14,223 nt of DNA from Spirochaetales bacterium (GTDB lineage Bacteria > Spirochaetota > Spirochaetia > DSM-27196 > SLST01). Of the stretch, positions 1 to 8,018 are shown in pieces. Both the position numbers and the translations under genes were made by a program. Position 1 is the first letter of the stretch; each line of letters opens with the position of its first letter. The stretch is taken from the NCBI GenBank assembly GCA_028284845.1, contig JANQQY010000399.1, positions 1 to 14,223 of the forward strand, read 5' to 3'. The notes under the pieces are model-generated. The model had not been told where the DNA came from, made no database searches, and saw only the letters and a program-made list of their open reading frames with translations.

Positions 1-114
1 CTCTACGTCTCCGACGGGACGGTGCGAAACAACGTCTCCGTGATTCTGGAGAAGCTCGAACTGAGAGACCGCACACAGCTCGCAATCTTCTATTGGCGAA
101 CCGTCGGGATGTGA
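1..114 (+). CDS. LuxR/NarL-family response regulator, C-terminal end (partial)
   Basis: The window opens inside a gene. Reading from base 1 gives 37 residues and then a TGA at 112-114. The residues include SDGTVRNNVSVILEKLELRD and RTQLAIFYW, which match the recognition helix and last helix of the GerE/LuxR-type helix-turn-helix found at the C-terminus of NarL/FixJ response regulators. In this family the domain binds promoter DNA once a receiver domain has been phosphorylated. Only the end of the DNA-binding domain is present, so the receiver domain, partner kinase and targets cannot be judged. The next gene starts 112 bases downstream on the same strand, and no obvious terminator lies between them. 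Confidence 0.85.
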   Translation, partial: LYVSDGTVRNNVSVILEKLELRDRTQLAIFYWRTVGM

Positions 115-226
115 CGACACCTCCACGCTCCGGCCCGGTCTCTTCTGAACGAATCGTTGGCGTCGTGATACCCTTTGCGCACGCTACGCGGTGCGGCCCG
201 GGTGGCAGCGAGGAGGATGGGAGCCT

Positions 227-1327
227 ATGAATCACGCATTCCTCTGCTTCTCGGGGACCGGCAACACGAGAGACGCGGTGGAGGTGATGGCTGCCTCCCT
301 CAGAACGAAGGGTGACCAGTGCATGCCTCCGCTCGAGGCGCGGGGTAGGTCGATCTCGTCAAACGATCGAGCCGCCCTATCTCTCGCGGATCATCTCATC
401 GTAGTCTTCCCGGTCTATGCGTGGGCGCCGCCCGCGCTCGTTCTCAGATCGATTCGATCACTTCCACATGCCTGTGACCTCAGACGTTCAGGTGATGCTC
501 ACCGCACGGACGAACCAATGACCGCGACGGTGGTTGCCGTCGATGGAGGTAATGGCGGACGTGCCGTCGTGACGGCAAAGAGATCGCTGAGACGGAGGGG
601 ATACCGAGTGGTCCGGACGGCTCGAATTGGGTACCCGGAGAACTGGTCGCAGTTCATGAATCCCCCACGGCCCGAACAGGCCAATAGCATGGTCGCTGAA
701 GGACGGCGGCACGCGACCGATCTCGCGGACGCGATCCACCACTCGGAACGCTTCGAGCACCGTCCAACCGGCGTTCGCGCATTTGTCCTCAGCCTCGTTG
801 GAGGCGTCTTTCGGTGGGTGGCGAGGCGTCTTCTTAGACTTCTCTTTGTCGCCGATTCGGCGTGTACGTCATGCGGGCTCTGCGTGCGCTCGTGCCCGGT
901 CGCAACCATCAGCCTGGCCGGCCGCAAGAGCGCGCGACCCCGGTGGGCATACAACTGCGAGTCGTGCAATCGCTGCATCAACATATGCCCCGAGCGAGCG
1001 ATCAACACCTCATGGTTCCGATTGGTCTCGATACCGGCGCTGATCCTGGCGGCAACCGCCGGAGCGATACCGCTGGCTTTGACCGTCTTTGACCCGGTTG
1101 GTGTGGTACGAGCGATCACCATCGTGGGTGCAATCGTGGCGGCCAATCTCATCGTCCTCGCGTTCGCGCCGACACTCCACCTTGTGGAGCACGTTCGGCC
1201 TCTGCAACGCATCACCTACGCCAGCTTCACACGCACATCCCGCCGCTACTGGCTCACGGGATTCAAGGCGGCGACCTATCGGCCGGCTGTGCGGAAGAGG
1301 CCGAGCCGCCGCGACGGATCGAGATAG
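227..1327 (+). CDS. EFR1-type flavodoxin/ferredoxin protein with C-terminal membrane segments
   Basis: This 366-residue protein is probably an electron carrier that combines a flavodoxin-like FMN domain with two iron-sulfur clusters. An N-terminal FSGTGNTRDAVEVM (residues ~7-20) is a phosphate-binding flavodoxin loop. CTSCGLCVRSCP (from residue 213) and CESCNRCINICP (from residue 244) are two complete C-x2-C-x2-C-x3-CP motifs for [4Fe-4S] clusters. After the clusters come two hydrophobic stretches (roughly residues 265-288 and 293-318) and a basic, arginine-rich tail. This suggests attachment to the inner membrane with the clusters in the cytoplasm. I chose the ATG at 227 because AGGAGG at 211-216 precedes it at good spacing. 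An in-frame GTG at 191 would add 12 residues but lacks such a site. Redox partner and substrate are unknown. The family is common in anaerobes. Confidence 0.82.
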   Translation: MNHAFLCFSGTGNTRDAVEVMAASLRTKGDQCMPPLEARGRSISSNDRAALSLADHLIVVFPVYAWAPPALVLRSIRSLPHACDLRRSGDAHRTDEPMTATVVAVDGGNGGRAVVTAKRSLRRRGYRVVRTARIGYPENWSQFMNPPRPEQANSMVAEGRRHATDLADAIHHSERFEHRPTGVRAFVLSLVGGVFRWVARRLLRLLFVADSACTSCGLCVRSCPVATISLAGRKSARPRWAYNCESCNRCINICPERAINTSWFRLVSIPALILAATAGAIPLALTVFDPVGVVRAITIVGAIVAANLIVLAFAPTLHLVEHVRPLQRITYASFTRTSRRYWLTGFKAATYRPAVRKRPSRRDGSR

Positions 1328-1437
1328 GCCACGCGCGACCCATCGACAGATTCCATTCTCCAAGCGGCATGGACGCCTACGGCCAGATACCGCCTCCGAT
1401 CACGAGCGCCAAACCCTCGCGCCGAAGACGGCCCGAT

Positions 1438-1496
1438 CATTTGCCATCTTCATTACTTTTGTTTACCATATTATCAACTTTGAATTATCAAACTAT
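1438..1496 (+). promoter_or_regulatory. AT-rich putative promoter/operator region of the MATE transporter gene
   Basis: Bases 1441-1500 are about 72% A+T (43 of 60 by my count), in strong contrast to the GC-rich surroundings. TTGCCA at 1441-1446 and TACCAT at 1464-1469 sit 17 bases apart and resemble -35 and -10 elements (5/6 and 4/6 matches to the sigma-70 consensus). A TATTAT at 1469-1474 is a possible alternative -10. An 8-base direct repeat, ATTATCAA, occurs at 1470-1477 and 1484-1491. It lies where a repressor or activator could act on this promoter. The promoter assignment rests on composition and motif fit only. Confidence 0.4.
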
Positions 1497-1507
1497 GAGG
1501 AGCTCAT

Positions 1508-2890
1508 ATGCAATCTCGTAAAGAGATGATACTGAACGACAACCTCTGGTCCGTCATGATCAGGCTCTCCTGGCCGGCAGTTATTGCCATGGTGCTCTAC
1601 GGGCTGAACAGCGTCTTCGACGCGATCTTTGTGGGTCGGTTTGTAGGGGAGACGGCGCTCGCCGGGGTTTCCCTCTCCTACCCGCTGAGTCAGGTCGCCT
1701 TGGGTCTGGGTTCTCTGATTGGCGTGGGAGCCGGTTCGGCATTGAGCATCGCCTTGGGAGCCAACGACGAGGCATCTCAGCGTCGGCTCTTGGGGAATGT
1801 GAACTTTCTAAACGTCGCCTTCGGCGTCGGTATGACGCTGATCGGCCTGCTCTTCGCAACACCCCTGGTTCGAATGATGGGCGGAAGCGGAGCAGAACTC
1901 GACTTTGGTGTCGACTACTTCCGGGTCACCCTCTACGGTGCGCTCTTCTGGGTCGCCGGACTGTCCGGAAACATGGTCGTGCGGGCGGAGGGCAAGATGG
2001 CCGCGGCCGCACTGATGATGGGGATCGGGCTTCTGGTCAATATCGCAGCGAACTATCTCTTGATCGTCGTGTTCGGATTTGGCGTGGAAGGCGCGGCCTG
2101 GGGAACCAATATCGCGATGTTGGTCTACACCGGCCTGTTCTTCGCATACGCCTCCGGAAAGAGGATATCCTTCGAGGCCAACCCTCTGTCGCTGCGTCGT
2201 GATCCCGACATCATCAAGACGATACTATCCAACGGACTCCCCTCGCTCATCATGACTCTGATGTCATTGATTCAGGGCATCGTCGTACTCAATGCCCTGA
2301 GCCGCTTTGGCACGACTGAGGACATCGCGTTCTACGGAATTGCCTTTCGCATCTATACCTTTCTGCTCACGCCGATCTTCGGCCTGATGCGTGCTCTCCA
2401 ACCTGCAATCGGCATCAACTTTGGTGCAGGGCAGTACGATCGGGTCATCCGGAGTTTCAAGATTTTTGCAGTTGCGGCAACCGTGCTCATGGCGCCGTTT
2501 TGGGCGCTCATTATGATCGACCCCCAGGTCGCCCTGAACCTGATGCTCCCCAGCCGGCCGTTCCTCGCCGCCGACCTGAACAGCTTCCGGATCTACATGT
2601 TGGTTTTGCCGTTCCTGCCGCTGCTCTTTATGGCGATGACGCTCTTTCCAGCGGTAAACAACGGACGACCGGCATCCGTAGTCGGCATCGCACGCCAGCT
2701 TCTATTCTACGTCCCGGTGATGCTGACCCTTCCGCGGTTGTTTGGTGTCCGCTGGGTCTACATCGGCTCGTTCTTGATCGACGTGATCATGCTCATCTGG
2801 GTGGTACTTCTCGTCGTCAGGGAGTTTCGCCGGCTTGAGGCCGGTCGGGTAAACACGCCGTTAGCGCAACCGGTAGAGGAGGGCACCTGA
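1508..2890 (+). CDS. MATE-family multidrug/metabolite efflux transporter
   Basis: This 460-residue, very hydrophobic protein has the usual length and layout of MATE (multidrug and toxic compound extrusion) transporters. These twelve-helix inner-membrane antiporters expel drugs or metabolites using Na+ or H+ gradients. The N-terminus (LSWPAVIAMVLYGLNSVFDA, then FVGRFVGETALAGVSLSYPL) is a typical first MatE repeat. The second repeat begins near residue 235 (ILSNGLPSLIMTLMSLIQGI) and includes GLMRALQPAIGINFGAGQYD, the conserved stretch where the second half repeats the first. A GAGGAG ribosome-binding site at 1497-1502 lies five bases before the ATG. It has its own AT-rich promoter-like region and ends 11 bases from the convergent AraC gene. 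The substrate cannot be predicted. Control by the neighbouring AraC protein is possible but not shown. Confidence 0.93.
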   Translation: MQSRKEMILNDNLWSVMIRLSWPAVIAMVLYGLNSVFDAIFVGRFVGETALAGVSLSYPLSQVALGLGSLIGVGAGSALSIALGANDEASQRRLLGNVNFLNVAFGVGMTLIGLLFATPLVRMMGGSGAELDFGVDYFRVTLYGALFWVAGLSGNMVVRAEGKMAAAALMMGIGLLVNIAANYLLIVVFGFGVEGAAWGTNIAMLVYTGLFFAYASGKRISFEANPLSLRRDPDIIKTILSNGLPSLIMTLMSLIQGIVVLNALSRFGTTEDIAFYGIAFRIYTFLLTPIFGLMRALQPAIGINFGAGQYDRVIRSFKIFAVAATVLMAPFWALIMIDPQVALNLMLPSRPFLAADLNSFRIYMLVLPFLPLLFMAMTLFPAVNNGRPASVVGIARQLLFYVPVMLTLPRLFGVRWVYIGSFLIDVIMLIWVVLLVVREFRRLEAGRVNTPLAQPVEEGT

Positions 2891-2901
2891 GCATCTCGGC
2901 G

Positions 2902-3735
2902 TCAGGAAGAGTACGTGCCAAACCCCGGCCGTGTTAGTTCACGAAAGAAGTAAAAATGTTCGGACGGTAGGGATCCAGGCGAGTATCCGGTGAATGATCG
3001 AAACTCGTTGATCATATGCGATTGATCGTAGAAGTCAGGCAGGCTGCTCGCGCGTGATTCTCCTGCCATAGCATGAAAGGTCTTACGGAAGCGTTCCACC
3101 CGCTGATACGCCTTGGGCGACAGACCGGTGACGTTTTTAAAGACTCGTCGCACGTGCCGTTCGCTCAGATCAAGCGTGTCCGAGAGTTCGCTCACGCTCA
3201 GACCAAAGTGATTTTGCTCGATCAGATCGACCGCATGCTCAGCGATGAGGGCCTCACGCGGCAAGGCCTCCGGCAGGAGCGTACGCAGATATCGTTGGAT
3301 GATCTCGACTTTGCGGATCGGATCCGATGTCTCCTCCAGCGCCTCACTGATCTGCTCTCGCCGCCGCCGTGGTATGACGGCATGTGCGTCCAACGAGCAA
3401 TCGGTGAAGGCGTCGGCATGTTCTCGCAGGAGGCAGTACTGGCCGACGGGGGTGAACTCCACGATGCAAAGTTTGATCTGTCTCGCCGGAGTCGTGAATC
3501 GATACCTGCGGCTGATCATGCCGCTGACGGAGACGTCAGGAACCTGACCACGCTCACCGTTCACGGTTGAGAAGACCGGATCTGCATACTGAAATGCAAG
3601 GAACGGCTTGATCCATCCGCAGATGAACTGGTCGACCCCGACCCACGGAGACTCCACGATGTATATCGCTTTCACAAACCGCACGAGATCGGCGGCCGGT
3701 GCAAACATCCGTACAAAATCAGGAGTACCGCCCAT
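2902..3735 (-). CDS. AraC/XylS-family transcriptional regulator
   Basis: This 277-residue cytoplasmic regulator has a C-terminal AraC-type double helix-turn-helix. The first helix-turn-helix is at about 179-200 (LSVSELSDTLDLSERHVRRV), followed by FKNVTGLSPKAYQRVERFRK. The second is at about 230-253 and includes SHMINEFRSFTGYSPGSL, the family signature. The N-terminal ~150 residues resemble the diverged sensor domain of AraC proteins often annotated DUF6597; no ligand can be inferred. An AGGAGG lies only about two bases before the chosen ATG, which is unusually close. A second in-frame Met at codon 10 (MFAPAADLV) is therefore a credible alternative start. It is convergent with the MATE gene and divergent from the repeat lipoprotein gene. 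Either neighbour or its own promoter could be its target. Confidence 0.88.
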   Translation of the reverse strand: MGGTPDFVRMFAPAADLVRFVKAIYIVESPWVGVDQFICGWIKPFLAFQYADPVFSTVNGERGQVPDVSVSGMISRRYRFTTPARQIKLCIVEFTPVGQYCLLREHADAFTDCSLDAHAVIPRRRREQISEALEETSDPIRKVEIIQRYLRTLLPEALPREALIAEHAVDLIEQNHFGLSVSELSDTLDLSERHVRRVFKNVTGLSPKAYQRVERFRKTFHAMAGESRASSLPDFYDQSHMINEFRSFTGYSPGSLPSEHFYFFRELTRPGFGTYSS

Positions 3736-3862
3736 ACCCTCCTAACATAGTGCGAATCTCTGCCGGTGACACATCTGGCACGACCACCCTGCTCCATGTC
3801 CGATTTCTCCAATACGACGGCCGCGTTCCTCGCTACGCTCACCGCGGGCAAAGGAGGAAGCC

Positions 3863-5623
3863 ATGAGCCGCCGTCGGCCGATCGTCACTCAACTCACTCT
3901 TGCTGTCGTATCCTCGCTGCTTCTTGCGGCGTGCGATCCCTTGTTGGACGCGGGTGGATCTGGGTCACCCGGGGCCGACGCTCCTGATCTCCATCCGGAA
4001 GACGACAGCGGGTTCTCGGACTCGGACAACATCACCTCAGAGTTCAGTGCCCTTCGACTCTCCGGTTCGGCCGAAGCGAACGCCTCCGTTGAGCTTTACA
4101 GAGATGACGCGGTTCTCCTCGACACGGTGGTAGCCGACGCGGGTGGGAGCTGGAATGCGGAAATCGATCTCACGTCGCTCGTTCCCACCGATTCGGTTCG
4201 AGTCGTTGAGATCTACACGGTCTCCCAGGTTGGAGGTCAATCGGTGACGAGCGAATCGCTCGTTCTGACCATCGATCGGGAGCGGCCGACGCAGATCACA
4301 GATCTCGTCGCCACCCCAAACGTGCTCTCAGTTGAGCTGGCGTGGACGCCTCCTTCAGAAACCGACCTCTCGTCTGTAGGCATTACCTTCGGCCCGGGCG
4401 ACGGACGGCCACAACCGGTCTACGTGAGTCCAACTGCGAGCGGCGTGACGATTTCGGGGCTCAGACCCGGGACCGGGTACTCGTTCAACGTGTCCTCTTT
4501 TGATATCGCGGGGAGTGTGTCGAATGCTGCATCCGCGACCCCGACAACCCTCCCGCGATTCGCGGACGCCTCGCTCATCACAGACGCCGTGGACCGACCG
4601 GAGTCTCTTTTCGCTGCCGATCTGGACGGAGATGGGGATCCCGATCTACTTACAGCATCCGCCAACGACGATCGGATTGCCTGGTTCGAGAACACCGACG
4701 GACTTGGCGCCTTCTCCGCGCCCCAGAACATCAGCACCACCGCAGACGGTGCGATGTCAGTCTATGCGGCTGATCTCGATGGAGACGGCGATCAGGACGT
4801 GCTCTCTGCAACCTGGCTGGACTATCGTGTCACCTGGTACGAGAACACAGATGGCGACGGTGCCTTCTCAAGCGGTACCGACCTCGCCACACGGACCGCA
4901 CCGGCCTGGTCGGTATTCGCCACAGACCTCGACGGTGACAATGACACCGACATCGTGTCGGCATGGGTGGATGGGCACGTCATATGGTTTGAGAACACGG
5001 ACGGGGCCGGGACCTTCTCCGCAGGAGAGGCGATCACCACCACCGCAGATGGAGCCCGCTCGGTCTACGCCGTTGATCTGGATGGCGATGACGACATCGA
5101 TGTCCTCTCAGCGTCAGAGGCTGACAGCCGCATCGTCTGGTACGAGAATACGGACGGCGCCGGCACCTTCTCGGCAGGAACGACGATAACCAGTGGAGCC
5201 GATGGTGCACGGTCAGTCTTCGCGATCGATCTCGATGGGGATGACGACGTGGATGTGCTCTCCGCCTCCTTCGCTGACGATCGTGTTGTCTGGTACGAGA
5301 ACACGGACGGCATGGGCACTTTCTCATCCGGAACCGATATCACCAATAGTGCTGACGGTGTGCGGGTTGTCTACGCTACGGATCTGGACGGCGACGGAGA
5401 CAACGATGTGCTGTCTGCGTCGCAGAGTGACGACCGGGTTGTCTGGTATGAGAACACGGATGGCGAGGGATCGTTCTCATCCGGTACCGAAATCGATGTG
5501 GTCGCTGGCGCCCGTGCCGTCTTTGCCATCGATCTTGATGACGACGGCGACGCAGACGTGATTGCGGTCGCGCGGGATCTCACGAGCGAGGTCTCGTGGT
5601 ACGAGAATCGGACAGTGGAGTAG
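3863..5623 (+). CDS. Lipoprotein with Ig-like, fibronectin III and seven FG-GAP/VCBS-like repeats
   Basis: This 586-residue exported protein begins with a basic N-region, a hydrophobic core (LTLAVVSSLLLAAC) and a lipobox with Cys near residue 23, so it is probably lipid-anchored in the cell envelope. Residues ~50-140 look like a bacterial Ig-like domain (RLSGSAEANASVELYRDDAV, GGSWNAEIDL). Residues ~143-230 look like fibronectin type III (LAWTPPSETDLS, ISGLRPGTGYSFNVSSFD). From residue 247 to the end run seven repeats of 50-51 residues (the last cut to 36) built around DLDGDxDxDVLSA and WYENTDG. These are FG-GAP/VCBS-type blades, each with an acidic Ca2+-binding loop, predicted to close into a beta-propeller. 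AAAGGAGG at 3850-3857 sits five bases before the ATG. Such proteins commonly mediate adhesion or ligand binding at the surface. The ligand is unknown and no enzyme motif is visible. Confidence 0.88.
   Translation: MSRRRPIVTQLTLAVVSSLLLAACDPLLDAGGSGSPGADAPDLHPEDDSGFSDSDNITSEFSALRLSGSAEANASVELYRDDAVLLDTVVADAGGSWNAEIDLTSLVPTDSVRVVEIYTVSQVGGQSVTSESLVLTIDRERPTQITDLVATPNVLSVELAWTPPSETDLSSVGITFGPGDGRPQPVYVSPTASGVTISGLRPGTGYSFNVSSFDIAGSVSNAASATPTTLPRFADASLITDAVDRPESLFAADLDGDGDPDLLTASANDDRIAWFENTDGLGAFSAPQNISTTADGAMSVYAADLDGDGDQDVLSATWLDYRVTWYENTDGDGAFSSGTDLATRTAPAWSVFATDLDGDNDTDIVSAWVDGHVIWFENTDGAGTFSAGEAITTTADGARSVYAVDLDGDDDIDVLSASEADSRIVWYENTDGAGTFSAGTTITSGADGARSVFAIDLDGDDDVDVLSASFADDRVVWYENTDGMGTFSSGTDITNSADGVRVVYATDLDGDGDNDVLSASQSDDRVVWYENTDGEGSFSSGTEIDVVAGARAVFAIDLDDDGDADVIAVARDLTSEVSWYENRTVE
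4601..5620 (+). repeat. Tandem ~150-base in-gene repeats encoding FG-GAP/VCBS-like blades
   Basis: Seven tandem units begin at 4601, 4754, 4907, 5057, 5210, 5363 and 5513, giving periods of 150-153 bases. Each encodes (S/V)(V/L)(F/Y)AxDLDGDxDxD, then an LSA-type strand and W(Y/F)ENTDG. Units 4 to 6 are the most alike in protein sequence. The first and last are more divergent, and the last is truncated at the WYEN stage. Codon use differs between units, so this is an old, selected protein repeat and not a recent DNA duplication. Confidence 0.9.
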
Positions 5624-5736
5624 TGATGCATTCGGCGTGAGGCGGGTTATTGAGTTCGGGCGCAATGTTCATTCTTAACCACCAATGGTCGTCCTGGGCA
5701 ATGCGATCCGCCGAGCGGTAGAGCAATACTTCCAGC

Positions 5737-6942
5737 ATGAGTTCTGCTGGATCAGTATCGTATCCTCCGTTGAGTGAAGTTCGGCAGCGATTAAAGATCG
5801 ACTGGTATCGCTGCCCTGTAGACAGGGATCGCTTGCGGGAGCTGACCGCGAAGAGCGATGCGAAGGGGCTGTTTTACGCCGTCGGGCATCTTCTTCTCCT
5901 TGTGGCGACCGGCTCGCTGGTGTTCCTCTCCTTCTCCCGGTCGATGTGGTGGGCACTAGCCGTAGCGCTCTGGGTCCACGGAATCGTCTACTCGTTCGTA
6001 CCGGGATTGGTGACGCACGAGCTCTCGCACGGCACGGTGTTCAAGACGAGGTGGCTCAACGCATTCTTTCTACGGTTCTACTCCCTGATCTCGATGGTGA
6101 GTTTTCACCACTACAAGCGAAGCCACACATTTCACCACATCTATACCCTCTTTCCGGAAGGCGACCGAGAGGCTGAGCTTCCGGTCGACCCTACCCTTCG
6201 GTTCGTCTGGCTCATTCGAATCCTGACCTTCGACGTTCTCCTCTTTGTACGCGTGATCTGGGGAACGCTGGTTCTCGCGATCACCGGGAAGTTCAAGGGG
6301 TGGTTCAAGGTCGAGTGGTCTGAGGCGATCTTCCCGGAGAAGGAGGACAAGGACAGACAGAAGGCGATGGCATTCGCTCGGTGGACACTTCTCTTTCACG
6401 CCTCGATTCTGGCGATCGCAGTCGTGTTCGAGCTCTGGATGCTCCCGGTGGTCGTCACGCTGGGAAGTTTCGTTGCCACCTGGTGGCGGACATTGGTAGG
6501 AATGACGATGCACGTCGGCCTCCGAGACAACGTGGCCGACTTTCGCAAGTGCGCGCGTTCGGTCCGCATCGATCCCATCTCTCGGTTCCTCTATTGGAAC
6601 ATGAACTATCACATCGAGCATCACATGTATGGCGCAATTCCGTGCTACAACCTGCCAAAGCTCAGTGCGGAGATCGCCTGGGACATGCCAGAGCCGCGAA
6701 CCATCGGGAGCGCGTGGCGTGAGATGTATCAGACCTGGCGACGCCAGCAGTTGGAGCCGGAGTACCAGTTCGATACGCCGGTTCCAAACGAGCAGCCGGG
6801 AGCGGAGTTCTCCACCCTCGCTGCTTCGCTGGGAGACTTGGGAGCAGAGACGCTGACGGATAACCAGAACAACCCGGCGGAGGATGGTCCCATCGACCTT
6901 CACGACTCCCCGCTCTTCTCCGACCACGACCATAAGGAGTGA
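5737..6942 (+). CDS. Membrane fatty-acid-desaturase-family di-iron oxygenase
   Basis: This 401-residue integral membrane protein has the three histidine boxes of the desaturase/hydroxylase superfamily, which bind a di-iron centre and use O2 with an electron donor. The boxes are H94-ELS-H98, H124-HYKRS-H130-TF-HH134 and H292-IE-HH296. H259 in TMHVGLRDN is an additional likely ligand. Hydrophobic segments lie near residues 45-66, 70-92, 155-182 and 215-245. The ending WNMNYHIEHHMYGAIPCYNL resembles desaturase-like hydroxylases (MocD-like, beta-carotene-hydroxylase-like) as much as true acyl desaturases. The substrate may therefore not be a lipid. The last ~80 residues are polar and poorly conserved. 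The start has no clear ribosome-binding site. The gene is followed at three bases by the URO-D-family gene, implying co-translation. No Rieske or ferredoxin partner is adjacent. Confidence 0.88.
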   Translation: MSSAGSVSYPPLSEVRQRLKIDWYRCPVDRDRLRELTAKSDAKGLFYAVGHLLLLVATGSLVFLSFSRSMWWALAVALWVHGIVYSFVPGLVTHELSHGTVFKTRWLNAFFLRFYSLISMVSFHHYKRSHTFHHIYTLFPEGDREAELPVDPTLRFVWLIRILTFDVLLFVRVIWGTLVLAITGKFKGWFKVEWSEAIFPEKEDKDRQKAMAFARWTLLFHASILAIAVVFELWMLPVVVTLGSFVATWWRTLVGMTMHVGLRDNVADFRKCARSVRIDPISRFLYWNMNYHIEHHMYGAIPCYNLPKLSAEIAWDMPEPRTIGSAWREMYQTWRRQQLEPEYQFDTPVPNEQPGAEFSTLAASLGDLGAETLTDNQNNPAEDGPIDLHDSPLFSDHDHKE

Positions 6943-6945
6943 ACG

Positions 6946-8001
6946 ATGACATCCCGGGAGCGAACCAGATCGATCATTGCCAGAACGCATACCGCGGACG
7001 AACGCCCATCGTTCTGGATGGGGAACCCGCACCACGACTCGTGGCCGGCGCTCATCGAAGCCTTCGCCGGCGGCAATGACTCCGGCGCCGCCATCGCCAC
7101 CGAGTCGGAGCTACGACTTGCGGTCCAACGGGAACTGGGAGACGACTACGCCTGGGTCCGACCGGAACCGGAATGCTACCATCATCCAGAGGGTCACCCG
7201 ATCTGGGCCCTCGACCGGGATGGTCTCGACCTGGCGGCGGGAGGACCTCTCGCGGATGCCGAGTCGGTCGCTGAAGTAGATGACCTTGAATGGCCGAACC
7301 CGGACTACCTCGACTTCACTGAATACCGTGCCCGGCTTGAGTCGATGCCGGAGGTCTACCGCGCGGGAGGCTTCTGGACGCACTTCTATCACCTCGTCGC
7401 CGACTTCTTTGGGATGGAGAACTACTTCGTCAAGACCTTCACACACCCGGATGTTGTGCACGCAGCGACCCGGCACATCGTAGACTTCTTCCTGGAGGCA
7501 AACCGACGATGCTTTGATGCAGTGGGAGACCTTGTAGACGGTTTCTTCTTTGGAAACGACTTCGGCACGCAGCTCGACCTTCTCATGAGCCCGGAATCAC
7601 TGCAGGAATTCGTCTTCCCCTACTTCAAGGAACTCACGGAGATGGGTCATGCGTGTGGGAAACAGGTCATCCTCCACTCGTGCGGCTCGATCTACCGCGT
7701 CATCCCGAACCTCATCGAGCTTGGCGTAGATGCTCTTCATCCACTGCAGGCAAATGCAGCGAATATGGAAGCTGAGCGTCTGGGTGCAGAGTTTCGTGGA
7801 TCGATCGCCTTCATCGGTGGGATTGATACCCAAGAGCTGCTCGTGAACGGCAGCCCGGATGATGTGCAACGCGACGTGACAAGAGTCGCTGCCGCATTGG
7901 GTCCGAATCTGGTCGTGAGCCCAAGCCACGAGGCGCTCCTGCCCGATGTCCCGGTGCAGAACGTTCGGGCGATTTCACAAGCGGTCCGTTCGCTCCCGTA
8001 G
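6946..8001 (+). CDS. Uroporphyrinogen decarboxylase-family (URO-D/MtaA-like) protein
   Basis: This 351-residue cytoplasmic protein belongs to the URO-D superfamily (TIM barrel), which includes haem-pathway decarboxylases and cobamide-dependent methyltransferases. Visible family features are GNDFGTQLDLLMSPESLQEF (residues ~203-222), the HSCG motif at 244-247, a typical GVDALHPLQANAANMEAERL stretch, FIGGIDTQELL and SPSHEALLPDVPVQNV. The His-x-Cys motif is a zinc-ligand pair in methyltransferase members. The protein lacks the N-terminal features of true HemE, so it is more likely a methyltransferase-like or unknown-function subfamily member often found in catabolic loci. AAGGAG at 6934-6939 overlaps the end of the desaturase gene, so translation is probably coupled. 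No corrinoid-binding protein is seen nearby, so the methyl-transfer role is unproven. Confidence 0.87.
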   Translation: MTSRERTRSIIARTHTADERPSFWMGNPHHDSWPALIEAFAGGNDSGAAIATESELRLAVQRELGDDYAWVRPEPECYHHPEGHPIWALDRDGLDLAAGGPLADAESVAEVDDLEWPNPDYLDFTEYRARLESMPEVYRAGGFWTHFYHLVADFFGMENYFVKTFTHPDVVHAATRHIVDFFLEANRRCFDAVGDLVDGFFFGNDFGTQLDLLMSPESLQEFVFPYFKELTEMGHACGKQVILHSCGSIYRVIPNLIELGVDALHPLQANAANMEAERLGAEFRGSIAFIGGIDTQELLVNGSPDDVQRDVTRVAAALGPNLVVSPSHEALLPDVPVQNVRAISQAVRSLP

Positions 8002-8018
8002 GCTGGAAGGAAAGACAG

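Noticed and set aside
3761..3780. Imperfect palindrome TGCCGG-N8-CTGGCA between the AraC and lipoprotein genes, considered as an operator.
   Set aside because: Six-base half-sites with one G-T pair are expected by chance, and no second copy was seen nearby.
4420..5631. Several minus-strand and alternate-frame open frames across the FG-GAP repeat region.
   Set aside because: They recur with the 150-base repeat period, have low-complexity Ser/Arg/Pro-rich content, and are shadows of the repeat-coding strand.
5624..5736. Possible terminator or promoter between the lipoprotein and desaturase genes.
   Set aside because: No stem longer than a few bases and only weak -35/-10 matches (TTGAGT and TCTTAA) were found. 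I see nothing reliable in this gap.
6070..7035. A 321-residue minus-strand open frame opposite the desaturase gene.
   Set aside because: It overlaps a gene with intact histidine boxes, has no recognisable domain and has skewed composition typical of antisense frames in GC-rich DNA.
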